Source: UBA1163 sp049513055 (GTDB lineage Bacteria > Desulfobacterota > BSN033 > UBA1163). Taken from it: a DNA stretch of 64,000 nt. The position numbers and the translations under genes are program-made. The stretch lies in NCBI GenBank assembly GCA_049513055.1, contig JBEKWN010000001.1:37641-101640 (forward strand), written 5' to 3'. Positions 33,169 through 41,289 of the stretch are shown here, in pieces; the first letter of the stretch is position 1, and every line of letters begins with the position of its first letter. Under the pieces are notes generated by a model. The model was not told the origin of the DNA and made no database searches. It saw only the letters and a program-made list of their open reading frames with translations.

Positions 33169-34677
33169 TTAATTGATGGCCGGGAGGGTAATGATAAATT
33201 TCGTTCCCACATTGACCTGGCTTTCCACCTCTATCTTTCCGCCTTGTTGTTCCACGATATTTTTGGTGATGGATAAGCCCAAACCGGTCCCATCCGAACG
33301 GGTTGAGAAGAAGGGATTGAAAATCTTAGGTAAGTTTTCTCCTGTGATCCCAACACCTGTATCCTCAAAGACGATCTGGACTTCTTGAACCTCTTTCCCA
33401 TCGTCTTTCCTCTGAGGAAGTGCAACCGTCGAGACGGTGAACGTTCCACCTTTGGGCATTGCCTTCTGGGCATTGAGGATGATATTTAAAAAGGCCTGCT
33501 CCATAGAACTTGGATCGATCATCGTCTTAGGAAGGGATGAAACAAATCTCTTTTCAATTTTAAAATCCTCCGACCTTCCGCGTTGTGTCATAAAGAAAGA
33601 TAGAACTTTATCGACCAGTTGATTGATATCTATCGGCAAATAATTTTTGGGAACAGGCTTAGCAAAGTTAAGTAGATCCTTTACAAGTCGTTCCAGCTTG
33701 TAAATCTGTTTTTGAATCTCATCGGTTACTTGTGTTCGAGGATCCTCTTTGGGGAATCCCTCCGCCATGATTTGAATAGCTCCTTGAATGCCTGCCAAAG
33801 GATTCCTAATCTCATGAGCGATTCCAGAAGCCAGCTCGCCAATAGAGGCCATTCGATCAGCCCTCTGAATCAGTTCCTGATGATATTGCTCCGCCTCTTG
33901 CTTCGCCAAATTGAGCTTCTCGATCATGATGTTGAGATTCTCAGCCAGACGTCCCATTTCATCTCTGCTCTTAACATTCACTCTAACACTTAAATCGCCC
34001 TCTTCCGCTTTTTTCATCGTCTCGGTCAACTTCTTGATCGGGACATTGATGAATCTCAAAAAGAGGAAACCCAGTACAAAGGATAAGAATGCAATGGTAA
34101 TGATGGCAAGGATAATCGAGTGGATCTGGACTTTGTAAATCATGTCGTGCATCTCTCTCATGGATTCGGCCACAACCAGTACCCCGATCACCTGGTTCTT
34201 TTTATCATGGCATTGAAAACATTCCGGTCTGTTTTGGATCGGATTGACGTAATAATAAACGGCCTCATGGACTATTTTCCCGGCATTATTCTGCAAAACC
34301 TCCTCTTTTTCAAAATATCTATTTTTCAAATAGAAGTCTACATTTTCAACTTTCTTATTTAACTCTCCTTCATAGGTGGTTGCCATGATGGTCCCATCCG
34401 GTCGGAAGACATGGATCTTCCAGATTCCTTTGTAAGTTGCGAAGTTCTGCAGGACCCGATGGATTTCAAAATGTCTTCCTTTTTCCATCGCCCGGATGAC
34501 ATTTTTTTCGATAAATTCCGAAACAATTTTTGCTTTCTCCTGGGTCAGTCTTTCGATACTGCCTTCGTGAAGCGCTGTATTCCAATAGACATTAAAGGAA
34601 ATGGCAAAGATCAAGATGAGACTGGTGACCAAGACGACCTTAAAGAATAAAGAGGTTTTTCTTAGGATGGACCACAT
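33169..34677 (-). CDS. Membrane histidine kinase with periplasmic c-haem motif
   Basis: 502-residue sensor kinase. Membrane segments are at about 12-32 and 186-209, with a periplasmic domain of about 150 residues between them that contains PECFQCHDKKN, a single CXXCH (Cys 153, Cys 156, His 157) for covalent haem c. HAMP (about 209-262), HisKA with His 288 in ASGIAHEIRNPLAG, and an HATPase domain (ILNAQKAMPKGG, DTGVGI, GTGLGLS) follow. A periplasmic haem suggests sensing of redox state, oxygen, NO or electron flow. It pairs with the NtrC-type regulator directly downstream. A sigma-70-like promoter lies 70 bases before it. Confidence 0.9.
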   Translation of the reverse strand: MWSILRKTSLFFKVVLVTSLILIFAISFNVYWNTALHEGSIERLTQEKAKIVSEFIEKNVIRAMEKGRHFEIHRVLQNFATYKGIWKIHVFRPDGTIMATTYEGELNKKVENVDFYLKNRYFEKEEVLQNNAGKIVHEAVYYYVNPIQNRPECFQCHDKKNQVIGVLVVAESMREMHDMIYKVQIHSIILAIITIAFLSFVLGFLFLRFINVPIKKLTETMKKAEEGDLSVRVNVKSRDEMGRLAENLNIMIEKLNLAKQEAEQYHQELIQRADRMASIGELASGIAHEIRNPLAGIQGAIQIMAEGFPKEDPRTQVTDEIQKQIYKLERLVKDLLNFAKPVPKNYLPIDINQLVDKVLSFFMTQRGRSEDFKIEKRFVSSLPKTMIDPSSMEQAFLNIILNAQKAMPKGGTFTVSTVALPQRKDDGKEVQEVQIVFEDTGVGITGENLPKIFNPFFSTRSDGTGLGLSITKNIVEQQGGKIEVESQVNVGTKFIITLPAIN

Positions 34678-34746
34678 CGACTATCCCAAAAACTTAATGA
34701 TTATTCAAAAATACCCAAATATAATATTTAGAAGGGATACTAACAA

Positions 34747-34775
34747 TTTATACCTTTTTGTTCTCCAAAAATCAA
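34747..34775 (-). promoter_or_regulatory. Sigma-70-type promoter of the kinase-regulator pair
   Basis: TTGATT (34775-34770) and TATAAA (34752-34747) on the minus strand, 17 bases apart, with a leader of about 60 bases. Confidence 0.5.
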
Positions 34776-34862
34776 TAATAGCATCCCCCGAAGTTATGTT
34801 TCGAGAAAATGCTCTAAGGTGTCGAAATTTAATAAAGTAGAGGGATATTTTGCTTTTTTGTC

Positions 34863-35102
34863 CTATGAAGAGTCTTTCGAGGAAATAATTGGACGAAGAT
34901 CAGTTTTAGAAGCAGAATAAAGTTTAAAAACCTTACAAGTTTTACAATCCTTTTTGATGCCAAGCAGGATCTCACATTTCGTATAAGCAATCTCCCAACA
35001 GGGCCTGTCCCGATAGAGGTAGGCAGGGCAATCAACATAAACATATTTGGAACAATCTAAGATAATCCAGCATGGTTTTTTCCCTTCCCAAAAATCTGAC
35101 AA
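34863..35102 (-). CDS. Small two-CW-type cysteine-rich protein
   Basis: About 79 residues. The pattern KPCWIILDCSK, CPAYLYRDRPCWEIAYTKC and KKDCKTCKVF, two Cys-Trp pairs with four further cysteines, is that of two-CW domain proteins common in anaerobic deltaproteobacteria, with no known function, perhaps metal binding. The frame is open up to a TTG at 35156; the TTG at 35102 is preferred because GGGGGA lies seven bases before it and the known domain begins soon after. No ATG start is available, which lowers confidence. Confidence 0.55.
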   Translation of the reverse strand: MSDFWEGKKPCWIILDCSKYVYVDCPAYLYRDRPCWEIAYTKCEILLGIKKDCKTCKVFKLYSASKTDLRPIISSKDSS

Positions 35103-35266
35103 TCTTATTTCCCCCGATATGCACCCCCATTTTAGTTCAATCTCTAAGAAAAGCAATATAAAAGATTAACCCTTGATCTGTTGAAGATTTTTCAAGGCGA
35201 TAAAGAAGTCAAAGAAAGTTTATGATGTGTAGGGAAATGAATTTTCGGAACTACGAATTAATATTT

Positions 35267-35725
35267 TTAGGGATAACTCCTTTTGTCTTCTTCAATTATT
35301 GCAGTCACTTCTCGGGTAGTACTGTACTTCCCAAAGGTCTCCCTCGCTTGCCCCTTACCCAGATAAGGCCGCTGAATTTTAATCCAGTGCTTCGAAGTCA
35401 TGATGTCGGCTGCGTTGTCGAAGATAAAATAAGCTTCCTTGATCTCCTGTCCAGAAAAGAGTTTTATAGCTCTTCCTGCTCTACCTGGAATCCTATATTC
35501 TCTCGCAATGCCGCTATAAAAAGCAACGACACTCTCAAAGGGATCACTGGTCGTAAAAACGATTTCTTTTGAAGCCTTTGAGATATTACTCCCTGGCTCT
35601 GGCTGTTTTACCTCGTAAACACCGTCCACCTTGGCTCCAGGGTAAACCTGAAATGATCTCGCAGAGGCGACTACTGGCAAAGTTAGCAACATCGTAAAGG
35701 CTAAAATGCATATTCCTTTCTTCAT
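35267..35725 (-). CDS. Secreted protein of unknown function
   Basis: 152-residue protein with a clear signal peptide (MKKGICILAFTMLLTLPVVA, cut near ASA). The mature part contains YPGAKVDGVYEV, VFTTSDPFESVVAFY, and a strand-rich C-terminal half. The pattern of a short secreted domain that measures decay of a YPGA-type start is seen in many hypothetical proteins, but I recognise no characterised relative. It lies between the two-component genes and a divergent control region. Confidence 0.6.
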   Translation of the reverse strand: MKKGICILAFTMLLTLPVVASARSFQVYPGAKVDGVYEVKQPEPGSNISKASKEIVFTTSDPFESVVAFYSGIAREYRIPGRAGRAIKLFSGQEIKEAYFIFDNAADIMTSKHWIKIQRPYLGKGQARETFGKYSTTREVTAIIEEDKRSYP

Positions 35726-36151
35726 CTCTAGCCTCCGTCTTATCTCTCAAGCTTATTTTGACCCGACCATGACACTTCGTCAAGACTCTAAGCTTTTTTG
35801 GCCATATGGCTTAGGAGCGTTCCCCCAGTATTGCACGGAATAAGCAATCGGGATTGCGTAAATTTACTCACTTATCTGTGGGAAATTCCATAATTTAAGG
35901 ATTTTGATTTTTCTCCAAATCCTCAAAAATGAAGGAAAAGTTTGATTACCTTTAGAAATTAATGGGTTACTGTTTAGATTTTAAATATATATTGGCTGCT
36001 GTTTAAGGTATACATTTTGCTTGTAAGATGGTGTCAAATCTTAACTGGGTGGCTCAAATCGAGGCGCTTAACCGTGATTCCTGGAAAATTTGTCAACTTC
36101 GTTGCCAGGTTAGAGAACTTTAAGAAAAAGGAATAAAGAAGGTAACCCACG
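35726..36151. other. Intergenic region with a possible sigma-54 promoter
   Basis: 426 bases between divergent genes, A/T-rich in its second half. It holds a sigma-54-like site reading right at 36007-36021. No gene or clear repeat was seen. A -35-like TTGACG reading left near the secreted-protein gene has no convincing -10. Confidence 0.4.
36007..36021 (+). promoter_or_regulatory. Possible sigma-54 promoter before the redoxin operon
   Basis: AGGTATA-CATT-TTGC: GG and GC are ten bases apart and all but the first consensus base fit TGGYAYR-N4-TTGC. The start would be near 36032, 120 bases before the first ORF. Confidence 0.4.
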
Positions 36152-36346
36152 ATGTTGATGTATGAGGTGTTTTACAGGGATTATAGAAACAGACAGACGG
36201 AGAAAATAGCTATATTGGTTGAAAGGAGAAGGGATCCGAGTAGACAAAATGGGTTAAAGTGGGCGAGAAGAATGTTTGAAAAAATGATCGGGGATGCCCA
36301 CTGTCTTTTCGTTATGCCCAGGGAGGAGAACATCAACATTGGATAA
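36152..36346 (+). CDS. Small basic protein, unknown function
   Basis: 64 residues, starting MLMYEVFYRDYRNRQTEK and followed by ILVERRRD and a helix KWARRMFEKM. GAAGGT lies eight bases before the ATG. The 3' end overlaps the redoxin start by eight bases, so the pair would be translationally coupled. I recall similar short proteins in deltaproteobacteria but no function. Confidence 0.45.
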   Translation: MLMYEVFYRDYRNRQTEKIAILVERRRDPSRQNGLKWARRMFEKMIGDAHCLFVMPREENINIG

Positions 36347-36983
36347 AATCGTAACGCGTTTAGTTGTTATAGTCCTTCTGTCTTTGGCTCTTAGCAGTTC
36401 TATATTTGCCACGAGTTCATCTCCGGTCATAGGTGGAAAACTTCCTATCATCAGCCTTCCAATCCCTAAAAATTCATATGAAAAAATCTATTTAGGACTT
36501 TCAGGGGAGGGTTTTTTTAAAATTTCCCAAATCAAGGCTAAAGGTGTGCTGATTAAGATTTTTAACCTTTATTGCCCTATCTGCCAAAGTACCGCATCAG
36601 CCATGGCGGAAATATATCATCGAATTGAAAATAATCCGGATCTCAAAAATAAAATAAAATTGATCGGTATTGGGGCAGGGAATAATCTTTTAGAAATAGA
36701 GTTCTTTAAGCAGAACTATAATATCCCCTTTCCGATCTTCCCGGATGAAAATTTTAAAATTCACCAGGCCTTAGGAGAAGTCAGAACTCCATTTTTTATC
36801 GCCCTCAAAATGGAGAAAGATGGCTCTCATGAGATTGTTCACACCCATCTGGGTGGGCTCACTAACGCAAGGGCATTTTTAGATTTAATGGTTGAGGCTT
36901 ATGGAATTAAACAAGAGGATTTGCTGATAAAAGAAGCTATCTCATCACCCAAAGAGTCTCGATCAGATAATGAATTGAAATAA
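36339..36983 (+). CDS. Exported TlpA/redoxin-type thioredoxin-like protein
   Basis: 214-residue protein with an N-terminal signal or anchor (RLVVIVLLSLALSSSIFA) and a thioredoxin-like domain in which the redox site is CPIC (in FNLYCPICQSTAS). The cis-Pro region is EVRTPFFIAL. Such proteins reduce cysteines in periplasmic proteins, including apocytochromes. The TTG at 36339 is chosen because GGGAGGAG lies upstream; the frame is open to 36294 but that part overlaps the small ORF. The TAA shares a base with the ATG of the receiver gene (TAATG). Confidence 0.75.
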   Translation: MDKIVTRLVVIVLLSLALSSSIFATSSSPVIGGKLPIISLPIPKNSYEKIYLGLSGEGFFKISQIKAKGVLIKIFNLYCPICQSTASAMAEIYHRIENNPDLKNKIKLIGIGAGNNLLEIEFFKQNYNIPFPIFPDENFKIHQALGEVRTPFFIALKMEKDGSHEIVHTHLGGLTNARAFLDLMVEAYGIKQEDLLIKEAISSPKESRSDNELK

Positions 36984-37369
36984 TGGCCATTCGAAGGAGC
37001 GCAGGCATTCAATCTTATAAGATCTTAATCGCTGATGATGAATTTTTGATCCGGTGGTCCCTCACTCAGGCCCTATCTCAGGAGGGTTACGATGTCATTT
37101 CGGTTGAGGATGGAAGGAAGGCCGTCGAGGCCGCCCAAGCACAGCACTTTGACTTCATCATCACAGACCTGATCATGCCAGAATTGGATGGATGGAAAGT
37201 ATTGGAAATGACCAGGCAGACTCAGTCTCCACCTCGGGTCATCATCATTACTGCCAGAGGAAGTGAGGATACCGGAGGGATAGCTAAAACGAAAGGGGCC
37301 TGGGCTTATGTCGAGAAACCCTACATCATTGATAAAATCAAAGAGATTTTAAACTCCTCCACCTTTTAA
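36983..37369 (+). CDS. Stand-alone receiver (CheY-like) protein
   Basis: 128-residue receiver with IADDEF, phospho-Asp in FIITDLIMPELDG, IITARG and Lys in YVEKPY, and no output domain. Its N-terminal stretch DDEFLIRWSLTQALSQEGYD is close to that of the NtrC-type regulator 4 kb away (DDEYLIRWTLQQNLEKEGYE), so it could share or compete for the same kinase. It is coupled to the redoxin gene. Confidence 0.85.
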   Translation: MAIRRSAGIQSYKILIADDEFLIRWSLTQALSQEGYDVISVEDGRKAVEAAQAQHFDFIITDLIMPELDGWKVLEMTRQTQSPPRVIIITARGSEDTGGIAKTKGAWAYVEKPYIIDKIKEILNSSTF

Positions 37370-37501
37370 CCATCTCCTCAAAATTTTCCTGTCGACGTCC
37401 ACAGAAAACCTAAATCCTTACATGAGGGGTTGGAAATCATCTTCCATTTGATTAATCCGTCTGTTTAAGATAAAATTTTAAAGATAAAAGGAGAATCTTA
37501 G

Positions 37502-37543
37502 ATGAAAAAAGAGACTGTTATCCTGATCGTTGTCATTGCATAA
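37502..37543 (+). other. Interrupted N-terminal membrane anchor of the TPR protein
   Basis: ATG followed by MKKETVILIVVIA and then TAA. AAGGAG lies before this ATG, and the following TPR ORF is in the same frame. The sequence looks like the start of a membrane anchor cut short by a stop codon or a small deletion. Since the stop is TAA, selenocysteine is not an explanation. Confidence 0.55.
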
Positions 37544-37552
37544 AAGACGGCC

Positions 37553-38053
37553 ATGGTCCAGAAACCCCAAATGGCTCCACCAGGTGCCCCAGTACCGGCC
37601 TCTCCCGGTCGTGATTCTATTGAAGTTGCTTCTAAGATCCAAACTTTGAAGGAGATCGTCAAAAAAGACCCTAAAAACCTTCCGGCCTGGGTGGAATTAG
37701 GAAACCTTTATTTCGATACGGACCAACCCAAAGAGGCTATTGATGCTTACAGCCATTATCTTGCCGTCAAACCTGATAACCCGGATGTCAGGACAGATAT
37801 GGGGATCATGTATAGAAAATTAGGGCAATTTGATAAAGCCCTCGAAGAGTTCAGAAAGGCAGCCCAAAACGATCCAAAGCATGTCAACAGTCGATATAAT
37901 ATTGGCCTTGTCCTCCTTCATGACAAACAGGATATTAAGGACGCTATCAAGGCATGGGAAGAATATTTAAAAGTAGATCCTAATAGTGAAAGAGCCCAGC
38001 GAATAAGAGCCCAGATCGAGAAGATGAAAGCAATGCCTGCACCAACCAAATAA
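37553..38053 (+). CDS. TPR-repeat protein, membrane anchor lost
   Basis: 166 residues: a Pro-rich linker (APPGAPVPASPG) and three to four TPR units, for example NLPAWVELGNLYFDTDQPKE, NPDVRTDMGIMYRKLGQFDK and HVNSRYNIGLVLLHDKQDIK. Relatives usually begin with a membrane helix like the 13-codon ORF just upstream, which is in frame but ends in TAA. ATG 37553 has no ribosome-binding site of its own. The protein may be made by reinitiation as a soluble form, or the gene may be damaged, or the base sequence wrong at this spot. Confidence 0.65.
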   Translation: MVQKPQMAPPGAPVPASPGRDSIEVASKIQTLKEIVKKDPKNLPAWVELGNLYFDTDQPKEAIDAYSHYLAVKPDNPDVRTDMGIMYRKLGQFDKALEEFRKAAQNDPKHVNSRYNIGLVLLHDKQDIKDAIKAWEEYLKVDPNSERAQRIRAQIEKMKAMPAPTK

Positions 38054-38088
38054 GCTGAATGCTCAAAGCTGAAAGCAATAAAATAATA

Positions 38089-38120
38089 ACGCTATGCTCT
38101 ATGCACTTTGCGCTCTGCGG
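38089..38120. repeat. GCGCTATGC-family repeat copy
   Basis: ACGCTATGCTCTATGCACTT and following bases, ending 11 bases before the ATG of a 51-residue ORF. It is the copy farthest from the cytochrome locus. Confidence 0.55.
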
Positions 38121-38131
38121 TTATAGGGGCC

Positions 38132-38287
38132 ATGAAAGAAGAAAAAGAAGACGAACTCCAAGAAGCAAAAGAGTTGTTTAAGGAAGGTTTAAAAAAGATC
38201 TTCCAGGCTACTAAAAAGGTTTCTGAGAAGGTTATGGAAGGCTTTCGAGAAGGATATGCCAAAGATGTCACCAAAAAAGAAAAATAA
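38132..38287 (+). CDS. Small charged helical protein, unknown function
   Basis: 51 residues, rich in Glu and Lys, one long amphipathic helix (ELFKEGLKKIFQATKKVSEK). AGGGG is just before the ATG. Codon usage and position after the TPR gene are compatible with a real gene, but there is no family I can name. Confidence 0.4.
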   Translation: MKEEKEDELQEAKELFKEGLKKIFQATKKVSEKVMEGFREGYAKDVTKKEK

Positions 38288-38312
38288 TTATGAGTTCGCT
38301 TCGCTCACAGGC

Positions 38313-38368
38313 TTAGGTTAAGGTTCAGGTTAAGATTTTTTTATCAACCTTAACCTTAGTCTTAACCT
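38313..38368. terminator. Hairpin between convergent genes (possible two-way terminator)
   Basis: AGGTTAAGGTTCAGGTTAAG and the near-complement CTTAACCTTAGTCTTAACCT form a long imperfect stem with a T-rich loop region. It sits between the rightward 51-residue ORF and the leftward tldD. Confidence 0.5.
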
Positions 38369-38375
38369 TGTCCTT

Positions 38376-39821
38376 TCAGCCTTTCATCACTCCCACTTGA
38401 ACATTTCTGAACCTTGCTGGCGCGGTCCCATGCCCCACATGAGCCACTTGCCCAGGCTCTCCCTTTCCACAATTTGGCGTTCCCCACATTTTCCAGTGAT
38501 CTTGATTTCCAATGGCATCACAAGAATTCCAAAACTTTGGAGTAATCCCTGTATAAGTGGGATTCTTGACCATCTCACCAAGTTTGCCACCTTTAATCTC
38601 CCAGCCAATCTCAGTTCCAAATTGGAAATTGATCCTCTTGTCATCGATCGACCAACTTCGGTTGGTCGTTAAGAAAAGCCCTTCCTCCGTATCAGCGATC
38701 ATTTGTTCTAATGTCCACTCCCCGGGTTCCAGATTGATGTTGGTCATCCGGATCAGGGGAATTCGATTCCAGCCATCTGCTCTCATCGTCCCATTGCTTT
38801 CTTTCCCCAGATGGTGGGCCGTCTCCCTCGATGTTAAAAGGTTGACCAAGATCCCGTGAGAGATAATGGGGACTCTTTGAGCTTTCATCCCTTCATCATC
38901 ATAACCGAAAGTTCCCAATCCACCGGGATAGGTAGCATCGGCAACGATATTCACCAATTCTGAACCATATTTAAAATGACCCACCATCTCCGGTTTCAAG
39001 AAACTGGTGCCGGCATAACTGGCCTCGGTCCCGAGAATTCGATCGAGTTCAATGGGATGGCCAATGGATTCATGAATCTGAAGGGCCAACTGTGAACTAT
39101 CCAATATCAGTGTAGCGGTTTTTGAAGGACAGGGTTTTGCCGTAAGGAGTTGCCAAGCTTCCTCAGCCACCCTCTCTGCCTGATCCTGAAGGGCTAATTT
39201 TTCAATCCACTCATAACCCTGAGTGGCAAAATTCCCCCGAAAAGAGTTGGGATAGGATCGGACCTGGACCTCGCTTCCCTCAATGGCTGTGGCTGAAATG
39301 CCTGTCCCGCACTCCACAATCTCCTGCTCGATATAAGAACCTTCAGTGGAAGCAAATGTCTTCTCTGTTTTATAAGAACCCAAAAAGGCTTCTGAAATCC
39401 TCACCTTCTTATTTCTACGTATGATCTCATCGGCTTTAAGGAGAAGATTAAGTTTTGTTTCAGGAGCCACATCAAATGGATCAATAGCAATTGTGGTTTT
39501 ATATCTATCTACTACAGGAGAAATGGATTGGAAAACGATCTCTTTCCCTCTGACCTTTGAACTGGCTTTGGCAATTTTTAATGCCTTGCCAAAAACTGTC
39601 TCCATCTCCCTCTTAGTCACTTTTGAGCTGCAGGCAAATCCCCAGGCACCTTGGAAAAGGACTCTGATCCCGAAGCCGAAATCCTCATCATGGATCAAAG
39701 CCTCCACTTTCCCATTCTTCACCTCGATCTCTTCATCCTGGCGGTGAACGTTTCGAATATCGGCGTACTCCACACCTTTCAATTTTGCGAGATCGAGAAT
39801 ATTTTGGATAAGATCCTTCAT
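38376..39821 (-). CDS. tldD: TldD-type zinc metallopeptidase
   Basis: 481-residue member of the TldD/PmbA family. The zinc site HESIGH is present in LQIHESIGHPIELDRI, together with the conserved N-terminal domain (YADIRNVHRQDEEIEVKNG). TldD with TldE forms a heterodimer that trims unfolded peptides or leader peptides. The ATG at 39821 is chosen since GGAG lies six bases before it; the frame is open for four more codons. A TldE-like partner gene is 108 bases upstream. The products may process a peptide-derived or modified-peptide substrate, which is not identifiable here. Confidence 0.9.
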   Translation of the reverse strand: MKDLIQNILDLAKLKGVEYADIRNVHRQDEEIEVKNGKVEALIHDEDFGFGIRVLFQGAWGFACSSKVTKREMETVFGKALKIAKASSKVRGKEIVFQSISPVVDRYKTTIAIDPFDVAPETKLNLLLKADEIIRRNKKVRISEAFLGSYKTEKTFASTEGSYIEQEIVECGTGISATAIEGSEVQVRSYPNSFRGNFATQGYEWIEKLALQDQAERVAEEAWQLLTAKPCPSKTATLILDSSQLALQIHESIGHPIELDRILGTEASYAGTSFLKPEMVGHFKYGSELVNIVADATYPGGLGTFGYDDEGMKAQRVPIISHGILVNLLTSRETAHHLGKESNGTMRADGWNRIPLIRMTNINLEPGEWTLEQMIADTEEGLFLTTNRSWSIDDKRINFQFGTEIGWEIKGGKLGEMVKNPTYTGITPKFWNSCDAIGNQDHWKMWGTPNCGKGEPGQVAHVGHGTAPARFRNVQVGVMKG

Positions 39822-39848
39822 CGCTATCTCCATATCAAAATGAAACTC

Positions 39849-39905
39849 GTAGGGGCGGCTCTCTGCGGCCGCCTGCTTCGGGAGCCCACAGAGGGGCTCC
39901 CCTAC
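39849..39905. repeat. 57-bp inverted-repeat element between tldE and tldD
   Basis: Ends are GTAGGGG and CCCCTAC; the inside is GC-rich with GGAGCC/GGCTCC complementarity. It resembles a short palindromic intergenic element (MITE- or REP-like). One copy only in this window. Confidence 0.5.
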
Positions 39906-39929
39906 ACTCTTTATGTGGAAACAAGCTTT

Positions 39930-41285
39930 CTACAGCGACGAGACTCCTGAGAAATTGAATCCATCTATTTTGACAGCAGGAACGACGGTACCTGTGATAA
40001 AACGCCTTGAGTAGACCGTTCCTTCAGAGCAAATTCTTCGATTCTTGGATATGGCGGTCACTTGAGAAAGAGCCCTTAGAATAGATTCTGTAAACCTAAG
40101 ATTCTTGATCGGCCTTTTGATCTCCCCTCCTTCAATCAAAAAAGTCCCATCCCGGGTCATCCCAGTGATGACGGCTTTCATCGGTTCCACTACATTGGTA
40201 TAATGGAATCGGGTCACATAAATTCCTTTTCGAACAGACTTGACCATCTCCTCCAGGGAGGATTCCCCTTCCTTCATAAAAAGGTTGATGGGAATGGGAC
40301 CTGCCGTATTGGGTGCGATCAAGGCATGCCCGGTGGAGTTCTTCCCTTCTCGTCCGGCTGTGAAGGAGTCATAAGTGACCTCTTTTGCCACCCCTCTGTC
40401 AAAAAAGGTGACCCATTTCTTCGGAATGCCTTCGAAGTCGAAAGGAACTTTCAATCCTTCTGGGTCAAGACCGTCATCGTAAATTGTCACCTTTTCATTC
40501 ACCATTTTTTCCCCAAACCGATTAGAGAAAAAACTTCGTCCTTCTTGTACAGCCAGGGCATGAAAACCCAAATAGCCCAGAAAGGACAAGAGTTCACTCA
40601 CTGCATAAGGTTCTAAAATAACCTCATACTCTCCTGGTTCAATCTGAATCGGTTCTTCCCCGGATGTCTTTCTGATCGCCTCTTGGGTTAAAGAATCAAC
40701 ATCTAATTGATCAGGGTCCCTTGCGACGAAACTCGCATAACCCGAACTCTTCTCATTTTCTACAATCAGATGGAGAAACAGATCAGAAAATTTCTGATAA
40801 GCTTCCACTCCGAGTGAATTGACCACTGCTAATTCCACCTCTCCATTCGAAAAGGCGCCAGAGACTTTGAGTTCTCTTCCCCTTACAGAGGTTAAGATGC
40901 CTTTGATCATCTTCGCCTTCCGAATTGGGGTGAGGCGGCTAATATTTTCAGAAAAGGTCTCGATCTCGGGAATGGGTTTCGGCCCTGGCAAAGAAATAAA
41001 TTCATCGTTTGGTTGTTGAACCCTGGCAAGAGAAATTGCTTTCCGAAGAGATCTTTTTACTGAAGACGGCAGAAAAATATTGGTGGTGACCACCGCAATC
41101 TTTCTCCCCAAAACCACTCGGAGGATGAGCGTCTGGTTTCTCTCGGCCACATGTTGGTGAATGGCAGAGTCGGCAAAACGGGTGAGGGAAGAATCTTCTG
41201 TCAAGAGGATTGCTTCTGTCTGATCCGCAGGGGACTCTTGAACCACGTTTTTTAATAAACGGAGGGCAGATTCCTTTTCGATCAT
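39930..41285 (-). CDS. TldE/PmbA-like protein
   Basis: 451-residue partner of TldD, with the same fold but without the HExxxH zinc site, as expected for TldE/PmbA. Recognisable parts are EPYAVSELLSFLGYLGFHAL, STGHALIAPNTAGPIPINLF and VITGMTRDGTFLIEGGEI. It starts five bases after the IscU-like gene, whose last bases hold its ribosome-binding site. With TldD it is expected to make a cytoplasmic peptidase complex. Confidence 0.88.
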   Translation of the reverse strand: MIEKESALRLLKNVVQESPADQTEAILLTEDSSLTRFADSAIHQHVAERNQTLILRVVLGRKIAVVTTNIFLPSSVKRSLRKAISLARVQQPNDEFISLPGPKPIPEIETFSENISRLTPIRKAKMIKGILTSVRGRELKVSGAFSNGEVELAVVNSLGVEAYQKFSDLFLHLIVENEKSSGYASFVARDPDQLDVDSLTQEAIRKTSGEEPIQIEPGEYEVILEPYAVSELLSFLGYLGFHALAVQEGRSFFSNRFGEKMVNEKVTIYDDGLDPEGLKVPFDFEGIPKKWVTFFDRGVAKEVTYDSFTAGREGKNSTGHALIAPNTAGPIPINLFMKEGESSLEEMVKSVRKGIYVTRFHYTNVVEPMKAVITGMTRDGTFLIEGGEIKRPIKNLRFTESILRALSQVTAISKNRRICSEGTVYSRRFITGTVVPAVKIDGFNFSGVSSL

Positions 41286-41289
41286 CTGA

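Noticed and set aside
34829..35044. 71-residue minus-strand ORF overlapping the two-CW frame
   Set aside because: Hydrophobic, no ribosome-binding site, and overlaps the frame that carries the Cys-Trp pattern.
37541..37543. Stop in the TPR anchor as a selenocysteine codon
   Set aside because: The codon is TAA, not TGA.
38092..38274. 60-residue minus-strand ORF over the 51-residue plus-strand ORF
   Set aside because: Ser/Phe-rich antisense of a Lys/Glu-rich frame, without a ribosome-binding site.
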